Shown here in pieces: positions 1 to 5,860 of a stretch of 9,173 nucleotides of DNA. The stretch is taken from assembly GCA_934365195.1 (NCBI GenBank), contig CAKRNA010000010.1:1-9173 (forward strand), in the 5' to 3' direction. The position numbers were made by a program, and so were the translations under genes. Each line of letters starts with the position of its first letter. Position 1 is the stretch's first letter. The stretch is from an uncultured Clostridia bacterium. Lineage in GTDB: Bacteria; Bacillota; Clostridia; Christensenellales; CAAEEZ01. The notes under the pieces are model-generated. The model was not told the origin of the DNA. It made no database searches and saw only the letters and a list, made by a program, of their open reading frames with translations.

Positions 1-759
1 AGGGCGGACGATTTCATTTTTGATTGTTATGGTATATTGTTTTTCGTCAAATCCTGCACCGTTTTCTACGCGCACGGTAAAAGTGAACGTCCTTGCCTTG
101 GTAGGCGTTCCGTATATTGCGATAGTGCGACCTTGACGTAGGAATGTTAACCCGTCAGGTAAAGTGCCACTTGGAATACTTACTTCGGGAAAATTGCTCA
201 TGTTATGGGTAAAATCTATCTTTTGATTATAAGAAGAATTTAAATAACCGTCCGGCAATGCTCCTGCTGGCGTTGTGATTTGCGGTTTGGAGTTTTCGTC
301 GTAAACGTACAACCCCACAAAGATGTTATCACTGCCGTATTTATTTGTAACGGTAACGCTGATATTGTATGGACCTGCCGTTCCCGTAGGCGTACCTACG
401 ATTTCGCCTGTCACCGAGTTTAGTGAAAGTCCTTCGGGCAGTGGGGCACGGCCTTCGCCCGATTTATATGCGTGAAAAGTGAACGGTTCTGTTCCCGTCG
501 CCTCAATTTTGTAGTTGCTACCATCTTCCGCTTTGTAAGGCTTGCCTTTGATTGCCGCAGGAAGATTGCCCATATGGTTTTTTCTATCGACATCATTACC
601 GCCCGTGCGGATAATTGTCGGCGCTGTTCCGTCTTCTCCTTCTGCATAGACCGTACTCGTCGGGCTTGCAAACACAATGCCAAGCATAAGCGCAATGCAC
701 ATCGTAAGACCGAGTATAAGCGCTAATATCTTTGATTTTTTCGCCTTGTTGTTTGTCAT
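1..759 (-). CDS. Secreted/surface protein with putative Ig-like (He_PIG) domains, N-terminal part
   Basis: The frame is open without a stop from the ATG at 759 to the left edge: 253 codons, with the C-terminus outside the window. AAAAGGAGA lies 8 nt upstream and fixes the start. Residues 1-39 look like a signal peptide: a basic start (NNKAKKSK), a hydrophobic core at about 11-31, and a likely cleavage after VYA-39, before EGEDG. Two repeats follow. The first, at about 66-144, carries LPEGLSLNSVTGEIVGTPT (108-126). The second, at about 168-236, carries LPDGLTF (200-206) and IYGTPT (215-220). The LPxGL...G.I.GTPT...F.V.V pattern is typical of the putative Ig (He_PIG) family found in long bacterial surface proteins. 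I infer an exported adhesin-like or cell-wall protein. Any anchor (LPXTG, SLH) would be in the missing part, and ligand and function are unknown. The gene is transcribed away from citrate synthase behind a long, structured leader. Confidence 0.88.
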   Translation of the reverse strand, partial: MTNNKAKKSKILALILGLTMCIALMLGIVFASPTSTVYAEGEDGTAPTIIRTGGNDVDRKNHMGNLPAAIKGKPYKAEDGSNYKIEATGTEPFTFHAYKSGEGRAPLPEGLSLNSVTGEIVGTPTGTAGPYNISVTVTNKYGSDNIFVGLYVYDENSKPQITTPAGALPDGYLNSSYNQKIDFTHNMSNFPEVSIPSGTLPDGLTFLRQGRTIAIYGTPTKARTFTFTVRVENGAGFDEKQYTITIKNEIVRP

Positions 760-796
760 ATTCGTATCTCCTTTTAAGATTTAGGATATGTTCCGT

Positions 797-810
797 GTCG
801 CTTACGCGAC
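797..810 (-). other. GNRA-capped hairpin in the surface-protein leader
   Basis: On the minus strand GTCGC-GTAA-GCGAC forms a perfect 5-bp stem closed by a GUAA (GNRA) tetraloop, 22 nt upstream of the Shine-Dalgarno (767-775). It is very stable for its length in this AT-rich spacer. It has no U-tract after it, so it is not a terminator. It could be an mRNA 5' stabiliser, a tertiary contact within a larger RNA fold, or a protein site. Confidence 0.5.
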
Positions 811-844
811 TTAAAACCTTTGTAATAATGTAGTTTTTTTCCTT

Positions 845-894
845 ATAAAAGCAAAATCGCACCGCCCCATAGGTTTAGCCTATGCAGCAGTGCG
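845..894 (-). terminator. Strong leader hairpin with U-rich tail, candidate attenuator
   Basis: Reading on the minus strand, CGCAC (894-890) pairs with GTGCG (862-858) and CATAGG (884-879) with CCTATG (873-868) around a CTAAA loop. The segment between these helices also pairs (U-G, G-C, C-G, U-G), leaving one G-G mismatch, so the stem is about 16 positions long. ATTTTGCTTTT follows (857-847), an interrupted U-tract. It sits 86 nt before the surface-protein start, so it would act as a terminator inside the leader. The opposite strand has no U-tract in the right place. The U-tract is imperfect, so termination may be partial or conditional. Confidence 0.5.
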
Positions 895-996
<102 letters not shown>

Positions 997-1060
997 ACCT
1001 TGTCAACTCCTTTTGCCTGTATTTCGCATTTTTGCAGGTTATTCGGCGTTAAAAGTTCCG

Positions 1061-1079
1061 CGTATCAATATATGATACG
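1061..1079. promoter_or_regulatory. Inverted repeat CGTATCA-N5-TGATACG, possible operator
   Basis: Perfect 7-bp arms around ATATA. On the minus strand it begins about 7 nt downstream of the start site predicted for the promoter at 1093-1121, a usual place for a repressor site or a 5' stabilising hairpin. On the plus strand it is followed by TTTTGTCTTTC, so it could also act as a weak terminator, but no plus-strand gene lies before it. Confidence 0.35.
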
Positions 1080-1092
1080 TTTTGTCTTTCTT

Positions 1093-1121
1093 ATTTTACC
1101 ATAAATTTCTTAAAAAATCAA
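1093..1121 (-). promoter_or_regulatory. Distal promoter candidate for the surface-protein leader
   Basis: The minus strand reads TTGATT (1121-1116), a 17-nt spacer, then TAAAAT (1098-1093) preceded by TGG (extended -10). The predicted start is at about 1086, giving a leader of roughly 325 nt before the surface-protein ATG that contains the inverted repeat, the small ORF, the AAGC tract and both hairpins. Confidence 0.5.
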
Positions 1122-1429
1122 GCCTGTTTGCCTTAACTTCGTGTGAAATTACAAAAAATCAAAAGTTTACTCACAATTCGTTTCTTTTTGCTCATTTTCG
1201 ATACCTTTCCGCACCGTGTATAGAACTCCGCTTATTCTGTTTTGAAACGTTTTGCCGCCACTTTTTCGGGTAATTCTATCACTCTTTTTTTATTTAATTT
1301 TGACTTGTCCGTTTCAGCGCATCCGCTTTTTGTTTTTGTTCTCCCTATGGAACATAAACCTTAGGTTTTATTTTTATAGATAAAATTGCTAGTATTATCA
1401 ATGACGTTTCCCTAAAAGAGTTGTAGTTT
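1122..1429. other. T-rich intergenic stretch with no supported gene
   Basis: This is the middle of the 743-bp divergent spacer between the surface-protein and citrate synthase genes. I see no ORF with a ribosome binding site and no RNA gene. The only structure is a short repeat at 1355-1370, AAACC-TTA-GGTTT followed by TATTTTTATAG. It is weakly terminator-like on the plus strand and resembles the palindrome at 9005-9020. An AAACGTTT palindrome occurs at about 1244-1251. Confidence 0.6.
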
Positions 1430-1442
1430 GCATAATTTATGC
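1430..1442. promoter_or_regulatory. Inverted repeat upstream of the citrate synthase promoter
   Basis: GCATAA-T-TTATGC has perfect 6-bp arms and ends 11 bp before the -35 box at 1454. The position suits an activator or repressor site, but an AT-rich palindrome this short could be chance. Confidence 0.25.
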
Positions 1443-1453
1443 ATTTTAATGAT

Positions 1454-1482
1454 TTGACAAATATTTTAAAGCATATTAAAAT
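1454..1482 (+). promoter_or_regulatory. Citrate synthase promoter
   Basis: TTGACA (1454-1459), a 17-nt spacer, then TAAAAT (1477-1482). The start is predicted at about 1489, so the 5' UTR would be only about 14 nt and consist almost entirely of the ribosome binding site AGGAG (1493-1497). Confidence 0.72.
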
Positions 1483-1502
1483 TTTATTAAATAGGAGAAT
1501 AA

Positions 1503-2885
1503 ATGAACAGATATGACGACGAAAACGTAATCATTTCTAAGGAAATCGAGGATTACGTTACAGAAAAGATAATGAATAATACAATTGATCCGTCACTATA
1601 CAAAGAGTACAACGTTTTTAGAGGCTTGCGTGACGATGCGGGTAAGGGCGTTTTGACAGGTCTTACCAGAATCTCGGAGGTTGACGCTAAGAAAATAGTG
1701 GATGGCAAAACGGTGTACATCGACGGCAAACTTTACTACAGGGGTTACGACGTGCACGACCTTATCGGTTACTTTCAATCGAGGAACGAGTTTGGCTTTG
1801 AAAAGGTGATTTACTTGCTACTTTTTGGCAATCTTCCCGATAAAGAGGCTTACGACGTATTTAACGATATTTTGTCTAAGTACAGGTATTTGCCTAGTAG
1901 TTTCGTTGTGGACTTCATTATGAAATCGCCTAGTGCGGACGTTATGAACTACCTATCTCGTAGCGTTTTGATGCTATACAGTTTTGACGATAATCCAAAC
2001 GCAACGGACACCAAAAACGTAATTAAACAATGCCTAAAACTTATCGCACGCTTTCCACAAATTGCGGTGTACGGCTATCACGCTTACAGTTACTATTTGC
2101 TAGGCGGCCACAGGTTCTTTATTCGTGAGCCGAGAATGGACCTTAGCATTGCGGAAAACTTCTTGTATATGCTTAGGTTTAACGGCAAATTTACCGACCT
2201 TGAAGCAAAAACTTTGGACGTTGCTTTAATTCTTCACGCTGAGCACGGCGGCGGTAACAACAGCACGTTTACGACAAGGGTTGTAAGTTCGTCAGGAACG
2301 GATACCTACTCGGCAATAGCGGCGGCGCTTGGCTCGTTGAAAGGTCCAAAACACGGTGGCGCAAATATCAAAGTTTGCCAAATGTTTAGGGATATTAAAC
2401 AAAACGTAAAGGACACCTCGAACAAGGAAGAATTAGAGGCTTACCTTGAAAAGATTTTGGACGGTGAGGCTTTTGATAAGAGCGGGCTAATTTACGGTAT
2501 GGGGCACGCAGTTTACTCGTTGTCCGATCCAAGAGCGGAAATCTTTAAAGGCTACGTTGAAAAATTGTCGCACGAAAAGGGCTTGGACAAGGAATTCGAG
2601 TTTTACAAATCCGTTGAGGAAATCGGCAAACGCCTTATCCAAAAGAAGAAAAAAATCAACAAAGGCGTGTGCGTAAATATCGACTTTTACAGCGGTTTCG
2701 TGTATCAAATGCTTGATTTACCCGAGGAACTTTTCACCCCGATGTTTGCAATCGCTCGTATTGCCGGTTGGAGTGCGCATAGGATAGAGGAACTTACGAA
2801 TAGTAGCAAAATCATTCGTCCTGCGTATGAGAGCGTGCAACCGATTCGTAACCTTCTTGAAGATATAAAAGATAAGGAAATGTAA
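1503..2885 (+). CDS. gltA: Citrate synthase (460 aa)
   Basis: Condenses acetyl-CoA and oxaloacetate to citrate in the cytoplasm. The conserved elements are in the expected order: LHAEHGGGNNSTF (244-256), GPKHGGAN (281-288, H284), GMGHAVYSLSDPR (332-344, H335 and R344) and NIDFYSG (392-398, D394). H284, H335 and D394 match the family's His-His-Asp catalytic triad. AGAEL-type variation is absent and no key residue is missing. At 460 aa it is longer than the compact (about 370-aa) forms because of an N-terminal region of about 60 residues, common in clostridial proteins. ATG at 1503 follows AGGAG by 5 nt. No aconitase or isocitrate dehydrogenase gene is adjacent, so the gene stands alone with its own promoter and terminator. 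In fermenters the usual role is the route to 2-oxoglutarate and glutamate. 2-Methylcitrate synthase activity cannot be excluded from sequence. Confidence 0.95.
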   Translation: MNRYDDENVIISKEIEDYVTEKIMNNTIDPSLYKEYNVFRGLRDDAGKGVLTGLTRISEVDAKKIVDGKTVYIDGKLYYRGYDVHDLIGYFQSRNEFGFEKVIYLLLFGNLPDKEAYDVFNDILSKYRYLPSSFVVDFIMKSPSADVMNYLSRSVLMLYSFDDNPNATDTKNVIKQCLKLIARFPQIAVYGYHAYSYYLLGGHRFFIREPRMDLSIAENFLYMLRFNGKFTDLEAKTLDVALILHAEHGGGNNSTFTTRVVSSSGTDTYSAIAAALGSLKGPKHGGANIKVCQMFRDIKQNVKDTSNKEELEAYLEKILDGEAFDKSGLIYGMGHAVYSLSDPRAEIFKGYVEKLSHEKGLDKEFEFYKSVEEIGKRLIQKKKKINKGVCVNIDFYSGFVYQMLDLPEELFTPMFAIARIAGWSAHRIEELTNSSKIIRPAYESVQPIRNLLEDIKDKEM

Positions 2886-2941
2886 AAAGTTTACAAAGGT
2901 ATTAAGTAAAACCAACAACCAAAAGTAAAAACAAAAAATCA

Positions 2942-2997
2942 ACCCCTTAACTTTCTTGCTAAAATCAAATTAGTAATGGTTAAGGGGTATTTTTATA
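2942..2997. terminator. Bidirectional rho-independent terminator between citrate synthase and the RluA-family gene
   Basis: ACCCCTTAAC (2942-2951) and GTTAAGGGGT (2979-2988) form a perfect 10-bp stem, with a further inner helix TTGCTAA/TTAGTAA. On the plus strand ATTTTTATA follows. On the minus strand the stem is followed by TGATTTTTTGTTTTTAC. It therefore suits both convergent genes: citrate synthase ends 57 nt before it and the minus-strand gene ends at 3063. Confidence 0.87.
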
Positions 2998-3062
2998 AAT
3001 ATTATTTTGGCTTACGTTAGCGTAAATGATAGTTTATCGTGCAAAATACAAATATAAACCAC

Positions 3063-3917
3063 TCATTCTTCAAAATCGGCTTTTACGCTAAACTCCATAA
3101 ATTCTTTTGTGATAGGGTGAGTAAAGGCAAGGTATTTGCTGTGTAGGGCTTGTCTATCTAAAATTATTCCGCTTGGAGCAAGCACTTTTTCGGGGCGAGG
3201 ATTGTACAAAAAGTCGCAGCACAATGGGTGCGATAGGTAGGCTGAGTGCACTCTGATTTGGTGCGTTCTGCCCGTTTTTAGCGTGAACTCGACAAGAGAG
3301 TACTCGTCGTAAACTTTCAGGCTTTTGTATAGGGTGATTGCCTCCTTGCCACGATTATCTATTATTCGTTTCATACTGCCTGTTTCGGGCTTGTAAATAG
3401 GTGCGTTTATAACGCCTTCTCCTTCCATTTTTCCGCTAACTAACGCAACGTATTTTTTTATTATATTTTGGCTTGAAAGTAGCGAATGGGATAACGAGTT
3501 TTTGGCAACTATCATTAGCCCCGAAGTGTCTTTGTCAAGGCGAGTTACAGGGCGATACACAAAGTTCCCCCACCTAATTTTTAGCACGTTTTCTAGGCTT
3601 TTTGCGTAGTGTAAGTTGGTGGAAAGCACCGCTAAATTGTGTGGTTTGTTAATTACGGCAACGTCCTCGTCCTCATACGTTATTTCGATAGGAAAGTCGT
3701 AAGGCGGAATTTCCCTTGTAACTAAGTCAACCAGCGTAACCACGTATTTTTCGCCACAAGTAAGCACGTCGATAGTCCTAAGATTTTCGCCGTTTTCTCG
3801 TTTTATCAGCCCTAATTCTTTTCTTAATCCCGTGATTATTACCGAGGAAAAGCCTTCAAGCCTTAGGTTTTCTTCAACCGTTCCGCTTATTTTTGCTTGG
3901 TACGTTAGTTTTCTCAT
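3063..3917 (-). CDS. RluA-family pseudouridine synthase (284 aa)
   Basis: Converts specific uridines in structured RNA (rRNA or tRNA) to pseudouridine. The N-terminal ~65 residues resemble the S4-like RNA-binding domain of the family. The catalytic domain shows EDEDVAVINKP (82-92), TRLDKDTSGLMIVAKN (125-140) with the predicted catalytic Asp at 128, and the motif KTGRTHQIRVH (214-224). The family motif is usually HRLDxxTSG; here Thr125 replaces the His, a position that varies between family members. ATG at 3917 has no Shine-Dalgarno, but a good promoter ends 6 nt before it, pointing to a leaderless mRNA. The length is normal. Which uridine is modified cannot be told from sequence, so I give no gene symbol. 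Confidence 0.92.
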   Translation of the reverse strand: MRKLTYQAKISGTVEENLRLEGFSSVIITGLRKELGLIKRENGENLRTIDVLTCGEKYVVTLVDLVTREIPPYDFPIEITYEDEDVAVINKPHNLAVLSTNLHYAKSLENVLKIRWGNFVYRPVTRLDKDTSGLMIVAKNSLSHSLLSSQNIIKKYVALVSGKMEGEGVINAPIYKPETGSMKRIIDNRGKEAITLYKSLKVYDEYSLVEFTLKTGRTHQIRVHSAYLSHPLCCDFLYNPRPEKVLAPSGIILDRQALHSKYLAFTHPITKEFMEFSVKADFEE

Positions 3918-3923
3918 AACTAT

Positions 3924-3951
3924 ATAATAGCATTTTTGCTTAAAACTTCAA
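3924..3951 (-). promoter_or_regulatory. Promoter of the RluA-family gene, predicted leaderless
   Basis: The minus strand reads TTGAAG (3951-3946), a 16-nt spacer, then TATTAT (3929-3924) preceded by TGC (extended -10). Only 6 nt separate the -10 from the ATG at 3917, so transcription would begin at or next to the start codon. Confidence 0.6.
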
Positions 3952-3965
3952 AGTAAACCGCAAGT

Positions 3966-3977
3966 ATTAGCGCTAAT
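3966..3977. promoter_or_regulatory. 12-bp perfect palindrome upstream of the RluA-family promoter
   Basis: ATTAGCGCTAAT is a perfect palindrome lying 15 bp upstream of the -35 (3946-3951). It could bind a dimeric regulator. There is only one exact copy, so support is weak. Confidence 0.25.
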
Positions 3978-4095
3978 TTTATAAAGTAGGAGTAATATCG
4001 GGGTTTTTTGATTTAAAATCAAGTATTGTTGTGCAATTTTTATGTTTTATGCTAAAAGGTTTATCGTTAAATAAGTAGGGAGTGGATATATTTAA

Positions 4096-4147
4096 AAAAG
4101 CAATAAAAAAACAAACGAACCGTAAGATTCGTTTGTTTGTTGCTTTT
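4096..4147 (-). terminator. Rho-independent terminator of the alcohol dehydrogenase gene
   Basis: On the minus strand AAACAAACGAA (4138-4128) pairs with TTCGTTTGTTT (4119-4109), an 11-bp stem with an 8-nt loop, followed by TTTTATTGCTTTTTT. An outer helix AAAAGCAA/TTGCTTTT (4147-4140 with 4103-4096) can enclose it. It begins about 10 nt after the dehydrogenase stop codon. Confidence 0.92.
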
Positions 4148-4156
4148 AAAATAAGA

Positions 4157-5362
4157 TTATTCAGCAATAATTTTGAACATCTCGGTCATTTCCTCTTTGC
4201 CCATTAGTTTTGGAACAGGGTACAAAGGATTTGCTTCGCTAAGCGCTCTCTTTACCATAGTAGGAATATCTTCCTCTTTGATTCCGCTTACTTTTTCAGG
4301 AATGTTTATATATTTGTTCATATCTCTGATTGCTTGGATAAACTTCTTAGCCTTTTCTTCCTCGCTAGCGCCCTCGATACCTACAACGTCTGCTAGTTCA
4401 GAAAGTTTCTTGTAAGCAGACTCGCCATAGTAATCCAAAACGTAAGGTAGGATAATAGAGTTTGCAAGGCCGTGAGGAACGTGGTAGAAACCGCCAAGAG
4501 TATGAGCGATTGCGTGAACGTATCCAACGTAAGAAACGGTGAATGCTACGCCTGCGTAGAAACTTGCGTGTTGCATATTGTCTCTTGCCTCGATATTTTT
4601 ACCGTCGTCGTATGCTTTGGTTAAGTTTTCGAAAATTAGTTTGGTGGCTTTGATTGCCATTTCTCTAGTTTCTTTGGTGGTGCTGTGGCCGATATAAGCC
4701 TCTACGGCGTGGGTTAAAGCGTCCATACCGGTGGTAGAGGTGATGTGCTTAGGCAAACCAACCGTCAAGGTAGGGTCAAGTACTGCGTAATGTGGGATAA
4801 GTACGAAATCGTTGATAGGATATTTCTCGTGAGTTTCGCTGTTGGTAACTACTGCTGCAAGAGTGGTCTCGCTACCTGTACCCGAAGTGGTAGGAATTGC
4901 AAACAAAGTAGGAGTTTTCTTGATAACCTTTAACAAACCTTTCATTTGAGGAATGGTTTTGTTAGGTCTAGCAACTCTAGCGCCAACACCCTTTGCGCAA
5001 TCCATAGGTGAACCGCCACCGAAAGCAATGATTGCTTGACAACCGTTTTCTTTGTACATAGCAAGTGCTTCTTCGATATTATCGATAGTTGGGTTAGGAA
5101 CTGTTTTGTCGTATAGGCTAACTTTGATATCCTCAGCCTTTAACTCGTCGATTAAGCCGTCAACCAGTCCTAAAGATTTAAGTACGCTATCGGTTACGAT
5201 AAGTACGCTGTCATATCCAAGTTCTTTGATTTTAGCAGGTAATTTGTTTACGCTGTTTACACCCTCAATAAGTTCCGGTTTTCTGTAAGGAAGCATCGGG
5301 ATTAAAATCTTGAATACGCCTTGATAGGTTCTGCACCATGCTTTTTGAAATACGTTTAACAT
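4157..5362 (-). CDS. Iron-containing alcohol dehydrogenase (401 aa)
   Basis: NAD(P)-linked interconversion of an alcohol and its aldehyde or ketone; cytoplasmic, type III (Fe-ADH) family. The N-terminal half has the nucleotide-binding motif GGGSPMDCAKG (115-125) and PTTSGTGSE (157-165). The C-terminal half has the metal ligands of the family: D214 and H218 in GMDALTHAVEAY, H283 in VHAIAHTLGG and H297 in PHG, plus the second His (287) of HAIAH. All four ligands are present, at FucO-like spacing. I chose ATG at 5362 because GGAGG (5375-5371) lies 8 nt upstream. The frame can be extended to a TTG at 5377, but that codon overlaps the Shine-Dalgarno itself. The gene is monocistronic, with its own promoter and terminator. 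Substrate is unknown: ethanol, butanol, propanediol or lactaldehyde are all possible for this family. Confidence 0.94.
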   Translation of the reverse strand: MLNVFQKAWCRTYQGVFKILIPMLPYRKPELIEGVNSVNKLPAKIKELGYDSVLIVTDSVLKSLGLVDGLIDELKAEDIKVSLYDKTVPNPTIDNIEEALAMYKENGCQAIIAFGGGSPMDCAKGVGARVARPNKTIPQMKGLLKVIKKTPTLFAIPTTSGTGSETTLAAVVTNSETHEKYPINDFVLIPHYAVLDPTLTVGLPKHITSTTGMDALTHAVEAYIGHSTTKETREMAIKATKLIFENLTKAYDDGKNIEARDNMQHASFYAGVAFTVSYVGYVHAIAHTLGGFYHVPHGLANSIILPYVLDYYGESAYKKLSELADVVGIEGASEEEKAKKFIQAIRDMNKYINIPEKVSGIKEEDIPTMVKRALSEANPLYPVPKLMGKEEMTEMFKIIAE

Positions 5363-5405
5363 ATATGTAGCCTCCAAAAAATATGTTCTAAGTAAAATAT
5401 AACTT

Positions 5406-5435
5406 ATTATAGCATATATAAGGGGGTGATATCAA
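5406..5435 (-). promoter_or_regulatory. Alcohol dehydrogenase promoter
   Basis: The minus strand reads TTGATA (5435-5430), an 18-nt spacer, then a perfect TATAAT (5411-5406) preceded by TGC (extended -10). The predicted start is at about 5399, giving a leader of about 37 nt. The 8-bp palindrome TGATATCA (5427-5434) covers the -35, and TTGTTGATATCA on the minus strand is loosely like one half of a Rex-type redox site, but a second half is missing. Confidence 0.75.
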
Positions 5436-5439
5436 CAAT

Positions 5440-5797
5440 ATTTAGGTTTTTTTACTTTTTTTATTAACTAATTTTAATTTTTGAATTCGGTAGTAGATTT
5501 GTATGTTAGGAAAGAGGCAAAATCAAGTCATAATAGCAAAATATAATATGTAAAGTGTCGAATTTGCAATATAAACCCACGATTATGCTAATAAAGTGTG
5601 TTTTAATAGCCACATTAAAAAAATAAAAAATCGGCAAAACAAAAGAAAATAAATAGTAAAAGTGCTATTAAACGTTTGCTATAACTAAAATTCATAAGCA
5701 AGGCTAAGCCTACAACTAAAACGAAACCTTATGTAAAGATTTTGAGCGCTTTACTTCAATCTTAAATTTATTTGATATAATAATATTACTATGCGGC
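5440..5797. other. AT-rich divergent spacer with no supported gene
   Basis: The stretch lies between the dehydrogenase and ABC-F promoters. There is no ORF with a ribosome binding site and no RNA gene. Structures seen are CATAAG (5693-5698) pairing with CTTATG (5728-5733) around a small AGGC-TAA-GCCT hairpin (5701-5711), and an isolated TATAAT at 5776-5781 without a good -35. Confidence 0.6.
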
Positions 5798-5808
5798 TTA
5801 AACGTTTG
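5668..5808. repeat. Two copies of TTAAACGTTTG upstream of the ABC-F gene
   Basis: The 11-mer occurs at 5668-5678 and 5798-5808, 130 bp apart. Its core AAACGTTT is palindromic. The second copy overlaps the first bases of the ABC-F -35 box (5806-5811), so a regulator bound there would block the promoter. A third copy of the core occurs at about 1244-1251. Confidence 0.4.
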
Positions 5809-5834
5809 ACTTTTATTTTTTAATTTTATAAAAT
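5806..5834 (+). promoter_or_regulatory. ABC-F gene promoter
   Basis: TTGACT (5806-5811), a 17-nt spacer, then TAAAAT (5829-5834). The start is predicted at about 5841, leaving a leader of about 20 nt. That is too short for the leader-peptide attenuation seen at some antibiotic-resistance ABC-F genes. Confidence 0.7.
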
Positions 5835-5860
5835 ATGCAGGTAATGAAGGAGAAACGACA

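Noticed and set aside
596..862. 88-codon minus-strand frame overlapping the surface-protein start
   Set aside because: It crosses the real Shine-Dalgarno and start in another frame, has no ribosome binding site and ends in a low-complexity CRRRRRN run. The signal-peptide frame is clearly the coding one.
1082..1273. 63-codon plus-strand frame in the surface/citrate synthase spacer
   Set aside because: It has a TTG start without a ribosome binding site and a Phe/Ser-rich composition expected from a T-rich strand.
3979..4167. 62-codon minus-strand frame before the RluA-family gene
   Set aside because: It overlaps the dehydrogenase end and its terminator stem, and has no ribosome binding site or domain-like sequence.
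5427..5436. Rex redox-repressor site at the dehydrogenase promoter
   Set aside because: Only one half-site is recognisable. The other half is a run of C where the consensus needs TTAACAA or similar, so I did not call it as a feature.
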